From an uncultured Lachnospiraceae bacterium (GTDB lineage: Bacteria; Bacillota; Clostridia; Lachnospirales; Lachnospiraceae), in contig CAJULG010000004.1 of NCBI GenBank assembly GCA_910587045.1, positions 1-64,000 of the forward strand: DNA of 64,000 nt, in the 5' to 3' direction. Below are positions 53,028-60,639 of the stretch, one piece after another. The notes under the pieces were generated by a model that had not been told where the DNA came from, searched no databases, and was given only the letters and a program-made list of their open reading frames with translations. The position numbers and the translations under genes are program-made. The number at the start of each line of letters is the position of its first letter. Position 1 is the stretch's first letter.

Positions 53028-53531
53028 GTGGAAGTCAATATTACAGCGCTGATTGACCAATATCAAAACTTAATATTTTCAATCTGCTACCGGACAACCG
53101 GTGATTATTTTGCTGCCGAGGATCTGACGCAGGAGACCTTCCTGTCCGCCTACCGGAGCCTGGATTCCTTTGATGGAAGGTATGAAAAAGCCTGGCTGTG
53201 CAGGATAGCCGCCAATAAATGTACGGATTATCTGAAGTCGGCGCAGCGACGGGCAGAGCCGACGGACTGGGATGCCATGCCGGAGCTGCCGGGCAGGGAT
53301 GGACAGCCGGAGCAGGAAGCATATGAGACCATGGTAAGAGAAACCCTGCTGAAGCGGTGCAGACAGTTGAAAGCGCCCTATTCTGAGGTGGCAGAGTTGT
53401 ATTTTCATGAGGAGGCCAGTCCCGAGGAGATCGCTGATCATCTGCACCGGAAATTAAAGACCGTACAGACGCAGATCTACAGAGCAAGGAGCATGTTAAA
53501 GGAGATTTACAGAAAGGAGGAGCCCAAATGA
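53028..53531 (+). CDS. RNA polymerase sigma factor, ECF type
   Basis: A 167-residue sigma-70-family protein. Region 2 contains FSICYRTTGDYFAAEDLTQE near 17-36 and region 4 the HTH SPEEIADHLHRKLKTVQTQIYRARSML near 130-156. The start is GTG at 53028 with a GGGAGG somewhat far upstream. The stop overlaps the next gene's ATG (ATGA), typical of a sigma/anti-sigma pair. The signal it responds to is unknown. Confidence 0.85.
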   Translation: MEVNITALIDQYQNLIFSICYRTTGDYFAAEDLTQETFLSAYRSLDSFDGRYEKAWLCRIAANKCTDYLKSAQRRAEPTDWDAMPELPGRDGQPEQEAYETMVRETLLKRCRQLKAPYSEVAELYFHEEASPEEIADHLHRKLKTVQTQIYRARSMLKEIYRKEEPK

Positions 53532-53983
53532 AGAATGAGTATTTATCAGATGAAGAGTTGTTAAGGTTAATTGATGAAGTAGAGGAAAACGCCATGTTAA
53601 GGGCTCCTGCTTATCTGAAGCAGAAGATCTTCAAGGAAATACAGGAAATGGAGTCGGCAGAGCGGATGCCTGCCAGGCAGTCCGTTAAGAAATATCAAAC
53701 GAATATTCGGCGGCAGCTTCTGGTATATGAATTAAAGGTGGCCGGACTGGTAGCGGCGGCGATCCTTATGCTGTTCCTGCTTCCGGTATCCGCCCCGGAG
53801 GAACCGCCGGCGGTGCCGGAAGAGAGCTATGGTCAGGGTTCCGGCTTTCTGTATCACTGGAATGAAGCCTCCGAAAAAATGCTGCAGTGTATCGATTTTA
53901 CATCCAGCGCCATTTTACATCCGGATGAATTCTTCCGGCAGTTTCAGTATGGTAGTGATACGGACTCCGATACAGGAGAATGA
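53528..53983 (+). CDS. Probable membrane anti-sigma factor
   Basis: A 151-residue protein. The cytosolic N-terminal part (about 1-70, helical: LSDEELLRLIDEVEENAML) precedes one membrane helix (VAGLVAAAILMLFLLPV near 77-93) and an acidic external tail. Length, topology and the four-base overlap with the sigma gene suggest its regulator. No zinc motif (HxxxCxxC) is present. AAAGGAGG precedes the ATG. Confidence 0.6.
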   Translation: MKNEYLSDEELLRLIDEVEENAMLRAPAYLKQKIFKEIQEMESAERMPARQSVKKYQTNIRRQLLVYELKVAGLVAAAILMLFLLPVSAPEEPPAVPEESYGQGSGFLYHWNEASEKMLQCIDFTSSAILHPDEFFRQFQYGSDTDSDTGE

Positions 53984-54055
53984 TGACAGAACAGATAAGA
54001 TAGAAAAGCAATGAAAGTTATATTAAAAGGAAATGATGAGAAAGGAAGTATGATC

Positions 54056-54751
54056 ATGAAGAGAAAGAAAAGCAAATTTTTAACCTTCCTGTGTTCCCTG
54101 GTCCCGGGGGCAGGACATATGTATCTGGGATTTATGAAAATGGGGGTATCCCTGCTGCTTACCTTTGTAGGCATTATGAGTATCGCATCCTGGACCGGAA
54201 TTGACGAGCTGGTATTTGTCGGCTTTGTTGTGTGGATATATGCCTTTTTCCATGTTCACAATATAGCCGGAGCACCGGATGAGGAATTCCAGAAGCAGGA
54301 GGATTATTACCTGATCTCATTTGGTAATGACATGCCGCGGAATATGCAGCGGATCATATCAATCGGCCTTATACTGCTGGGCGGCCTGATGCTGATCAAT
54401 GTTCTTCCGCATATGCTGCCGCAGTTTATAATCAATTATATGCCGAACGGTATTTTCCATTACTTACCGCAGAGTATCGTGGCACTTGTTCTGATCGCAG
54501 CCGGTATCGTAATGATCATGGGGAAAAAGGTATCTCTGGAGCAGGAGACACAGCATGCAGCTTCCAATGGTATACCGGCGGATGGCAGGCAGAGTTCCGT
54601 ACACCGTGAAAGTCCGGTCAGCCGGCCGGAGGCTTCCATGTCGCAGGAAGGCCAGCCAAACCCGGTACAGAATGTAGCTCTTGTAGAGAAGACAGAGGAA
54701 CCGGCGCAGACGGTCATAGAATTACCGGCGCCGGAGGAAGGACAGCAGTAG
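54056..54751 (+). CDS. TM2-like membrane protein
   Basis: A 231-residue protein. The N-terminal part matches the TM2-domain pattern: LCSLVPGAGHMYLGFMKMGVSLLL, then further helices near 45-62, 100-120 and 145-165. The last 60 residues are hydrophilic, rich in Pro, Glu and Gln. AAAGGAAGT lies eight bases before the ATG at 54056. It follows the sigma/anti-sigma pair and is probably controlled by it. Confidence 0.62.
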   Translation: MKRKKSKFLTFLCSLVPGAGHMYLGFMKMGVSLLLTFVGIMSIASWTGIDELVFVGFVVWIYAFFHVHNIAGAPDEEFQKQEDYYLISFGNDMPRNMQRIISIGLILLGGLMLINVLPHMLPQFIINYMPNGIFHYLPQSIVALVLIAAGIVMIMGKKVSLEQETQHAASNGIPADGRQSSVHRESPVSRPEASMSQEGQPNPVQNVALVEKTEEPAQTVIELPAPEEGQQ

Positions 54752-54766
54752 AAAGGAGGATTCTAT

Positions 54767-55147
54767 ATGGAAGAGCAGAATATTTTACAACAGACAGTAC
54801 CGGTCGCAGAAACTTCTGAGCAGACAAAATCCCCGGTGGAGCAGGCAGATTCCGGTACGCTTCGTACCCACAGAGTGGGAAGCGTTACATTAGGCCTGAT
54901 GCTGGTCATATTCGGGATCGTATTTCTGGCAAGACTCTTTGTACCTTCCCTCACCTATGATGCGATCTGGCATCTGTGGCCCTGTACCCTGATCTCCCTT
55001 GGGATCGAAGTGCTGGTAAGCACTTTCCGTGCAGAGAAATCCAGGTATGATGGCTGGGGAATCCTGCTGATCTTTTTAATCACCATATTCACTATGGGGA
55101 TGGCAGGTATGGAAAATATGTATAGTTATTTTCGCTATCACTGGTAA
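54767..55147 (+). CDS. Membrane protein, DUF5668/LiaI-like
   Basis: A 126-residue protein. A hydrophilic N-terminus of about 40 residues is followed by three or four membrane helices with WHLWPCTLISLGIEVLVSTF, the hallmark of LiaI/LiaF-type TM5 (DUF5668) domains, which respond to envelope stress in Bacilli. AAAGGAGG precedes the ATG. It is the last gene of the sigma-factor operon, 15 bases after its neighbour, suggesting an envelope-stress role. Confidence 0.65.
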   Translation: MEEQNILQQTVPVAETSEQTKSPVEQADSGTLRTHRVGSVTLGLMLVIFGIVFLARLFVPSLTYDAIWHLWPCTLISLGIEVLVSTFRAEKSRYDGWGILLIFLITIFTMGMAGMENMYSYFRYHW

Positions 55148-55148
55148 A

Positions 55149-55184
55149 AAAATCCCTCACAGAATATCTGTGGGGGATTTCGCG
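55149..55184. terminator. Terminator between the sigma operon and murG
   Basis: AAATCCCTCACAGA (55150-55163) pairs with TCTGTGGGGGATTT (55167-55180) over a short loop; one mismatch. It probably serves both converging units. Confidence 0.8.
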
Positions 55185-55205
55185 TTTCTAAAGGGAGAAA
55201 TGAAA

Positions 55206-56270
55206 TTATTTTGCAGCATCACGAATCAAATCCATGATAATATCAATGGAATTGCTCATCCGGCTGGCTTCCATGGTTTTCCTGTAATCAGAGCGGTGGT
55301 CGTATACTTCTCTTACAGCCTCCAGCAGAGTGGCATTGGTCAGGTTTTCCTCCAGCAGAACGTGACTAAATCCTTGTTTCTGAAACGATTCTGCGTTTAA
55401 CAGCTGATCTCCCCGACTGGCGCTGGAGCCTAACGGGATCAGGACATTTGGTTTTGCCAGCGCCTGCAATTCACAGATAGCATTCGCTCCTGCCCTGGAG
55501 ATGACAATATCGGCAAATGCCAGCAGAGAACTTAATTCCTTCTTGATATATTCATATTGAACATAGCCGGAACGGTTCTCAAAGGCAGGATCAACCTTGT
55601 CCTTTCCACAAAGATGTATGATCTGGTAAGTTTTCAAAAGCTCGTCCAGACAGCCCCGGACAGCTTCATTGACCTTTACACTTCCCGTACTGCCTCCTAC
55701 TACCAGAATGGTAGGTTTGTTGGCACTCAGACCGGTAAAGCGGATGGCCTCTAACGGATCCCCCTGAAACAGCTCCTGCCGGATCGGAGTTCCGGTAAGA
55801 ACCGCCTTGTCCTTCGGCAGATGCTCCATTGCTTCCGGAAAATTGCAGCAGATCTTCACTGCGCTCGGGATGCATAGCTTATTGGCCAGCCCCGGTGACA
55901 TGTCCGACTCATGGATAATGGCAGGAACCCTGTGCTTTTTTGCAGCCAGAACCACCGGAACAGATACAAATCCGCCTTTACTGAAGACTACATCCGGTTT
56001 CAGACTTTTAACCAAGCGGGATGCTTCCCCACAGCCCTTGATCACCCGGAATGGATCCGAAAAGTTCCTGACATCAAAATACCGCCGCAGCTTGCCGGAG
56101 GATATGCCGTGATAGGGAATCCGCATATCCTCGATCAGTTTTTTTTCTATTCCATTATAAGATCCAATATAATGGATATCGAACCCCTCTTCCTTTAATC
56201 TGGGAATCAGTGCAATGTTCGGTGTAACATGACCGGCAGTACCGCCGCCGGTAAGGATGATTCGTTTCAT
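55206..56270 (-). CDS. murG: UDP-GlcNAc:undecaprenyl-PP-MurNAc-pentapeptide GlcNAc transferase
   Basis: A 354-residue peripheral membrane glycosyltransferase making lipid II. GGGTAGHVTPNIAL near 8-21 is the first G-loop, VVGGSTGSVKVNEAV near 187 the second, and the UDP-GlcNAc site ISRAGANAICELQALAKPNVLIPL near 255-278. AGGAGGCATCA precedes the ATG. It belongs to the group with a KGGF motif (FSKGGFVSVP). It stands on its own here, away from the usual dcw cluster. Confidence 0.93.
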   Translation of the reverse strand: MKRIILTGGGTAGHVTPNIALIPRLKEEGFDIHYIGSYNGIEKKLIEDMRIPYHGISSGKLRRYFDVRNFSDPFRVIKGCGEASRLVKSLKPDVVFSKGGFVSVPVVLAAKKHRVPAIIHESDMSPGLANKLCIPSAVKICCNFPEAMEHLPKDKAVLTGTPIRQELFQGDPLEAIRFTGLSANKPTILVVGGSTGSVKVNEAVRGCLDELLKTYQIIHLCGKDKVDPAFENRSGYVQYEYIKKELSSLLAFADIVISRAGANAICELQALAKPNVLIPLGSSASRGDQLLNAESFQKQGFSHVLLEENLTNATLLEAVREVYDHRSDYRKTMEASRMSNSIDIIMDLIRDAAK

Positions 56271-56293
56271 TGATGCCTCCTGCTTAAAAAATA

Positions 56294-56542
56294 TTATAGT
56301 GAACCGGCAATGGCCGCCTTCAGTGCTTTTGCCAGCTGATCCGGACAGGAGGTCGGGCGGAAGCCGCAGCGGATTCCTTCCGTGCGTCGGATCACCTCGT
56401 CCACATCCATTCCCTCTACAAGGGCAGCCACACCCTGTGTGTTGCCATTGCAGCCTCCGGTAAATGCCACATTATGAAGCTTGTTATCAATAATTTCAAA
56501 AGAAATCTGCGAGGAACAGACTCCCTGCGTTTTATAGACCAT
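56294..56542 (-). CDS. TSCPD-domain protein
   Basis: An 82-residue protein with the small TSCPD domain: VCSSQISFEI at the start, FTGGCNGNTQGVAALVEGM near 28-46, and GIRCGFRPTSCPDQLAKAL near 55-73. The same module occurs at the end of ribonucleotide reductases; the function of stand-alone copies is unknown. The ATG at 56542 follows AAGGAGGAG; a longer form from 56569 has no such site. Confidence 0.88.
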   Translation of the reverse strand: MVYKTQGVCSSQISFEIIDNKLHNVAFTGGCNGNTQGVAALVEGMDVDEVIRRTEGIRCGFRPTSCPDQLAKALKAAIAGSL

Positions 56543-56651
56543 GATACTCCTCCTTATTTCCCGATTCATATACTATTCTTAGTATCCCTTACTTCAAACA
56601 GATTATAGCAACATCCTGATTATTTTGCAAATTTTCATCCGGTGTATCTGA

Positions 56652-57440
56652 TCAGCTTCTGTGTCGCATGAGGTGCTGTCGGGAGTCGGAAGAATCATTG
56701 GAACAGATCGCATTTATCACATGAAGAATGCCACGGGTAGAAGCAGTGCAGGTCTGACCATCGGAAAGTGTCAGCGTACAGGTTTTCCGGTCAATCTGTT
56801 TTACATGTGCAATATTGACAATGGTAGCCTTATGACAACGGACAAAGCTTTCGTTCAGTTTTTTCGAACAGGATTCCAGGCTTCCATAGAATTCCCGGAT
56901 CTCGTCTTTCATGACGACCTGTATCTTATGAGAGATGCTGGAAGCGGTAATATATAATATAGTATTCTGTTCGATATGGATCGTATGACTGCCGGCTTTA
57001 AAAGTGATCATGGAAGACTGGGGAGCAGTATGGTAGCGCTGCAGTGCCGCCTCCAGACAGGAGCGGATCCGAAGGGAAATGTTCCAGCTCTCATCCTTCA
57101 GGATAAAGTCCATGGCCTCAATCTGATATTGAAAGGTAAGCATTGTCATCTCGGAATGTGTGGTGATAAATACAATAAAAGCACGGGAATCAAAGCTGCG
57201 GATTTCCTGAGCCAGAGTAAAACCGTCCATTTCCGCATTCAGGTCAATATCCAGCAGATAAAAGCCGCCAATCGGTTCCTTCGTCTGGTTTCGTCTTGCA
57301 ATGGCTAACAGTTCATCCGGCCCGGTAACGGCGGCCTGAATCTTCATATCAAATTCTTCGATCAATATTATATTGCTGATGATCTTTTGAAAATGCGTTA
57401 ACTGTATTGGATTATCTTCACATATGTAAATGGATAACAC
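56652..57440 (-). CDS. agrA: LytTR response regulator (AgrA type)
   Basis: A 262-residue regulator. The N-terminal receiver starts LSIYICEDN, with the phospho-acceptor in YLLDIDLNAEMDG near 68. The C-terminal LytTR DNA-binding domain has ESFVRCHKATIVNIAHVKQID near 195-215 and SDGQTCTASTRG. The start is a GTG after AAGGAGG, inside the end of agrC (23-base overlap). Its partner is AgrC. Three promoters in this window carry matching 9-bp direct repeats that it likely binds. Confidence 0.88.
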   Translation of the reverse strand: MLSIYICEDNPIQLTHFQKIISNIILIEEFDMKIQAAVTGPDELLAIARRNQTKEPIGGFYLLDIDLNAEMDGFTLAQEIRSFDSRAFIVFITTHSEMTMLTFQYQIEAMDFILKDESWNISLRIRSCLEAALQRYHTAPQSSMITFKAGSHTIHIEQNTILYITASSISHKIQVVMKDEIREFYGSLESCSKKLNESFVRCHKATIVNIAHVKQIDRKTCTLTLSDGQTCTASTRGILHVINAICSNDSSDSRQHLMRHRS

Positions 57441-58761
57441 GGCGGGCCACCTCCTTGTCATAAATGGTTAATTTCTGCGTAAATGCCTGGCCTTTATAAG
57501 TAGTATCCTTCAAAATATTCTTATAGCGGCGCAGGGTCTGATCGGCCAGATGCAGTCCCATGCCTCGGTTCTCTCCCTTGGTGGAATAGCTGATCGTTCC
57601 TAATTTTCGTATGTTCAGTGGAAGCTCCTTACAGTCATTCTGAACAACAAGCGTGACCGCTTCCCCATCTTCAAAAATTGCAACCCGGAGCTTCCGGCAG
57701 TCTGTGTCCAGCTCCTGTAATGCTTCAATGGCATTATCCAGATAGATGCCCATCACTCTGGCTATATCCACATTCTTTGCCGAAATCGATGTGATCGGCT
57801 TTCGAATCTCCAGCTGAACATCAATGCCAAGCTCCAGAGCCTTAATGAATTTATTATAAAGAATGCTTTTCAGTTCCGGAATCTGCAGATTGCTAAGCTG
57901 GCCCAGCGCCAGAGAAGAATCCTGAATGGAATGGCTGGTCGGGAGTATCTCCTGCTCATAATAGCGAACCAGTGCATCCCAATCCTTTTCTTTCATATAC
58001 AGATCCATGGTTGTCAGGATATTGAGATAATCATGCTTAAATCCCCGAATACTCTGATACAGCTCTTCCACCTGTGCGGTATAGCGCTGAAGGGTTTCAT
58101 ACTGCATGAGCTGTGCCTGGATTCTGGCGTTTCTCCGTAGGAAATAGACCAGAAGAGCAATAAAAACACCGGTAATGGAAAAGAACAGGATAAATAAAAC
58201 TGTATTAAAGCGTACGACCTCCTGAGAAAAACCAAGAGCCTCCTCATAGGTATAGTTATATACGAACAGTATCGTGCAGACCAACAGGTATATCAGGGTA
58301 AACAGCCCGGAAACAGTGGGAAGCTTGGTATGATTTCCAATAAAGAAATTATAAATCTGTCGGATACCGTAGGAGGAAATGATAAACAGGACGGTGACAA
58401 ACAGATTGTAAGGCAGATAGTATTCCGTTAGAGTGTCCTGTTCCGTAATGCCCCAGAAGAAATCCAGCACAAACAGGGCAAAGTAGGTCAGCACGATGGA
58501 AAGCAGGTAATTAAATAACAGCAGGCAGACCAGGCTTAGCTTTTTTCCTACCATAAAAAAGATCACTATGAAGGTAATAACTAAAATAATATAGGTAGCA
58601 AGCGCAGGAAAGAGAAAACGAAAGACCGGAAGTGATATCATAAGATACAAAAATAGCAATATCTTTTTCTTACGGCAGAGCTGATCGGTGATCGGTTCTA
58701 CTAATACAATGAACATATCAATGACTCCAAACGCAATATAGCAAAATTCCCAAAGCGCCAT
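57418..58761 (-). CDS. agrC: Quorum-sensing histidine kinase (AgrC type)
   Basis: A 447-residue kinase. Six or seven membrane helices occupy about residues 1-215, the sensor for the peptide signal. The phospho-acceptor lies in GFKHDYLNIL near 242, in the GHKL/HPK10 style, and the ATP-binding part has YLDNAIEAL near 340 and NRGMGLHLAD near 402. AAAGGAGGGCAAGG precedes the ATG. It is divergent from agrB with 127 bp between the starts. Confidence 0.9.
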   Translation of the reverse strand: MALWEFCYIAFGVIDMFIVLVEPITDQLCRKKKILLFLYLMISLPVFRFLFPALATYIILVITFIVIFFMVGKKLSLVCLLLFNYLLSIVLTYFALFVLDFFWGITEQDTLTEYYLPYNLFVTVLFIISSYGIRQIYNFFIGNHTKLPTVSGLFTLIYLLVCTILFVYNYTYEEALGFSQEVVRFNTVLFILFFSITGVFIALLVYFLRRNARIQAQLMQYETLQRYTAQVEELYQSIRGFKHDYLNILTTMDLYMKEKDWDALVRYYEQEILPTSHSIQDSSLALGQLSNLQIPELKSILYNKFIKALELGIDVQLEIRKPITSISAKNVDIARVMGIYLDNAIEALQELDTDCRKLRVAIFEDGEAVTLVVQNDCKELPLNIRKLGTISYSTKGENRGMGLHLADQTLRRYKNILKDTTYKGQAFTQKLTIYDKEVARRVIHLHM

Positions 58762-58789
58762 GATGTACCTTGCCCTCCTTTCCGGTAAT

Positions 58790-58856
58790 GCATTCAGGTA
58801 AAGAAAATCAACGTTTATGCCTATTTTGTAAAATTACAAAAAGCAAGTGTTATAAT
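58790..58856 (+). promoter_or_regulatory. agrB promoter with LytTR-type direct repeat
   Basis: GCATTCAGG at 58790-58798 and ACGTTTATG at 58811-58819 are separated by exactly 12 bp. TATAAT at 58851-58856 starts 40 bp after the second repeat. The -35 position reads GTAAAA, so activation is needed. Two downstream promoters have the same form. The agrCA promoter should be on the other strand here, but I see no clear boxes for it. Confidence 0.75.
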
Positions 58857-58888
58857 CATAACATACTTTTAGAAGGAATGAAAGAATC

Positions 58889-59512
58889 ATGACGAATTTT
58901 GTGGAAAAAATTTCCAGACATATAGTTAAATGGTGTTCCGGAAATGAATTGCCGGAGGAAGAAACGGAAGTACTGGTATATGGATACTGTCTTCTTCTGG
59001 AAAACGTGTATAAGCTGGTGTTTTTGCTGTTGGTTGCTCTGTTTACGGGAACCCTGTGGCAGTCCCTTTTGATTCTTGGCAGTCTTGTTTTGTTGAGAAG
59101 CTTTGCCGGGGGAGTTCATTGTACGACCAGTCTGGGCTGTACCGCAATTATGGTAGCAGTCTGGGGCTTAGGTCTTGTGGTTTCCTGGATTGAGATACCG
59201 GTGCCGGTGCTGATATTGATGACTGTAGTGATTGTATGGACAATTCTGCGTTATGCGCCCCAGTGTACCGCAAATAATCCCATTACGGATCCGCTCATAC
59301 GGAAGCGAAAGCGAATTGGTGCCATAGTAGTTATGATAATTCTGCTGGCCGGAGGCATTGTGGCTTATATACAGTGGAACCGGCATGAAATCCTGAATAT
59401 GGTATTGACTTCTATGCTAGTAGAAGCCTTTAGCATATTAATATTGGTAGAAAAGGAGGAAAAGGATTATGAAGATGACAAACCTGAAGAAGGCAGTAGT
59501 AAAGCTTGGTGA
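58889..59512 (+). CDS. agrB: AgrB-family peptide-processing membrane protease
   Basis: A 207-residue membrane protein that cleaves and cyclises AgrD. The catalytic pair is visible in RSFAGGVHCTTSLGC: His and, seven residues on, Cys, at about residues 76 and 83. The N-terminal NELPEEETEVLVYG and the four to five helices also fit the family. AGAAGGAATG precedes the ATG. It overlaps agrD by 44 bases. Confidence 0.92.
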   Translation: MTNFVEKISRHIVKWCSGNELPEEETEVLVYGYCLLLENVYKLVFLLLVALFTGTLWQSLLILGSLVLLRSFAGGVHCTTSLGCTAIMVAVWGLGLVVSWIEIPVPVLILMTVVIVWTILRYAPQCTANNPITDPLIRKRKRIGAIVVMIILLAGGIVAYIQWNRHEILNMVLTSMLVEAFSILILVEKEEKDYEDDKPEEGSSKAW

Positions 59513-59615
59513 CTATACTGCGCGAAATACAGTGGGTAAAAGCAATCCATTTATGTTCTATGAACCAAAGGTACCGGCGTCTTTGCGCAAGCAGACCGGT
59601 AAGGACTGCAGGTAA
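59469..59615 (+). CDS. agrD: AgrD-like autoinducer precursor peptide
   Basis: A 48-residue peptide: a basic amphipathic leader (MKMTNLKKAVVKLGDYTARN), the core GKSNPFMFYEPKVP, and a charged tail ending GKDCR. The EPKVPxxL motif is the usual AgrB recognition tail. The core has no cysteine; Ser25 is the only candidate for ring closure, so a lactone instead of a thiolactone is expected. The only Cys is second from the end. The gene starts inside agrB after AAGGAGG-like AAGGAGGAAAAGG. It is too short for ordinary gene finders. Confidence 0.85.
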   Translation: MKMTNLKKAVVKLGDYTARNTVGKSNPFMFYEPKVPASLRKQTGKDCR

Positions 59616-59797
59616 ATTCTGTTAAGAGAATTTGCGAGATTCAGGGAGTTGTAATGAGAGAGCGTAGCAGGGGAAACTGGAGTTGCTGCATAGAAGGGGA
59701 CGCTTTGATGGGGCATATGTATGGTGAGCATGTACCCGGATATGCGGTAACTCTTTTAAAAAGATTTATTATCGTTGACAGTCGGAAGGGAGAAAAG

Positions 59798-60094
59798 ATG
59801 AAAAAATCCATGCATTTCAAAATAATGATCGTATTCATGACTGTGATGCTGAGCTTAACAGGCTGCGGAAAGAAATATGTCTCGCCGACCGGCATAGAGT
59901 ATGCGTATAAATTAACCCTGTATGAAAATGTATATAAGGATCTGTATGAATATGAGGTACTTACAAATAACAAGGAGTTAACGGCAGAACAAATACGAAA
60001 GGATCTGCTGAGCAGTCAGGCTCTTACAGAAGAAGAGAGGGGATACTATGTATTATCCTCCAGGGAGGTACCGGATACAGAAGAAACGAAATAA
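59798..60094 (+). CDS. Small lipoprotein following agrD
   Basis: A 98-residue lipoprotein: signal peptide with lipobox LSLTGC near residue 20, then a Tyr- and Glu-rich mature part (TGIEYAYKLTLYENVYKDLYEYEVL). GAAGGGAG precedes the ATG; an in-frame start at 59654 lacks a good site and would hide the signal peptide. It lies 182 bp behind agrD with no terminator or clear promoter between, so it may belong to the agr transcript. Function unknown. Confidence 0.62.
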   Translation: MKKSMHFKIMIVFMTVMLSLTGCGKKYVSPTGIEYAYKLTLYENVYKDLYEYEVLTNNKELTAEQIRKDLLSSQALTEEERGYYVLSSREVPDTEETK

Positions 60095-60120
60095 ACAACG
60101 TTTAGCAGTCAAATAGCAAG

Positions 60121-60186
60121 GCGTTCAGGGCGGAAAATGAAACGTTTAAGCAAAAAACGTATTTCCTCAACATTCTATGTTATAAT
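60121..60186 (+). promoter_or_regulatory. Second LytTR-type promoter (small RNA 1)
   Basis: GCGTTCAGG at 60121-60129, 12 bp, ACGTTTAAG at 60142-60150, then TATAAT at 60181-60186, 39 bp after the second repeat's start. The -35 position reads CGTATT. The arrangement is the same as at agrB. A further half-site ACGTTTAGC lies at 60098. Confidence 0.75.
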
Positions 60187-60192
60187 TATTCT

Positions 60193-60295
60193 GTCACTCT
60201 CATATGATTCGGAGTAGGGGTAGTGGCTACTGTCTGTAAAATTGGACCAAAGGAACCGGGAGGAGCAGGATGGATTCCTCCCGGTTCTGATCTGT
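60193..60295 (+). ncRNA. Candidate AgrA-controlled small RNA 1
   Basis: Downstream of the second LytTR-type promoter lies about 100 nt with no substantial reading frame. It has a small hairpin GGTAG-TGG-CTACT (60219-60231), then GTCTGTAAAAT, then a perfect 12-bp stem GAACCGGGAGGA/TCCTCCCGGTTC (60253-60287) as possible terminator, though the T run after it is poor. An 11-codon frame (MIRSRGSGYCL, 60204) exists but has no ribosome site. Confidence 0.55.
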
Positions 60296-60355
60296 GTAAA
60301 GGCATAGGTCATAGATGGCAGAATGATTTATTTTCTGCTATATTTCGCCGAATAA

Positions 60356-60421
60356 GCGATTAAGATGGAAAAAACAGCGTTTGGGGTAAAAACGAAAATT
60401 CTGCAAAAACTGTGCTATACT
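60356..60421 (+). promoter_or_regulatory. Third LytTR-type promoter (small RNA 2)
   Basis: GCGATTAAG at 60356-60364, 12 bp of A-rich sequence, GCGTTTGGG at 60377-60385, then TATACT at 60416-60421, again 39 bp after the second repeat's start. The -35 position reads CGAAAA. It is offset by exactly 235 bp from the second promoter in all three elements. Confidence 0.7.
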
Positions 60422-60427
60422 GACAAT

Positions 60428-60545
60428 GGCTTCCAGATTATGGAACACAGGGGATAATTTGGTAGTGACTGCCTGTATAATAAAAATATAGGTATTAAAC
60501 AGGAAGAAGTTCCGCCTCGATTGTCTTCTTCCTGTTTCATTTTTA
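60428..60545 (+). ncRNA. Candidate AgrA-controlled small RNA 2
   Basis: About 115 nt behind the third LytTR-type promoter. The hairpin GGTAG-TGA-CTGCC (60461-60473) matches that of RNA 1 with pair-preserving changes, then GCCTGTATAAT parallels GTCTGTAAAAT. It ends in a strong terminator, AAACAGGAAGAAG/CTTCTTCCTGTTT (60497-60537) with CATTTTT. A 21-codon frame starting at 60425 overlaps the start but is read in a different phase from the conserved hairpin. Confidence 0.55.
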
Positions 60546-60639
60546 AAAATCATTGCATTCTCTCTACTTAAGAATTGAAAAATCTGTCTTTTTTTCCTAT
60601 ACTATTCATAAAAAATATCATAAACCAAAGGAGGAGCAT

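Noticed and set aside
59654..59797. Longer N-terminus for the lipoprotein after agrD
   Set aside because: It would put a charged 48-residue stretch before the signal peptide. The ATG at 59798 has a good ribosome site.
60204..60239. 11-codon frame in small RNA 1 (and a 21-codon frame in small RNA 2)
   Set aside because: Neither has a ribosome site, lengths and sequences differ, and the conserved hairpin is read in different phases, so structure explains the similarity better.
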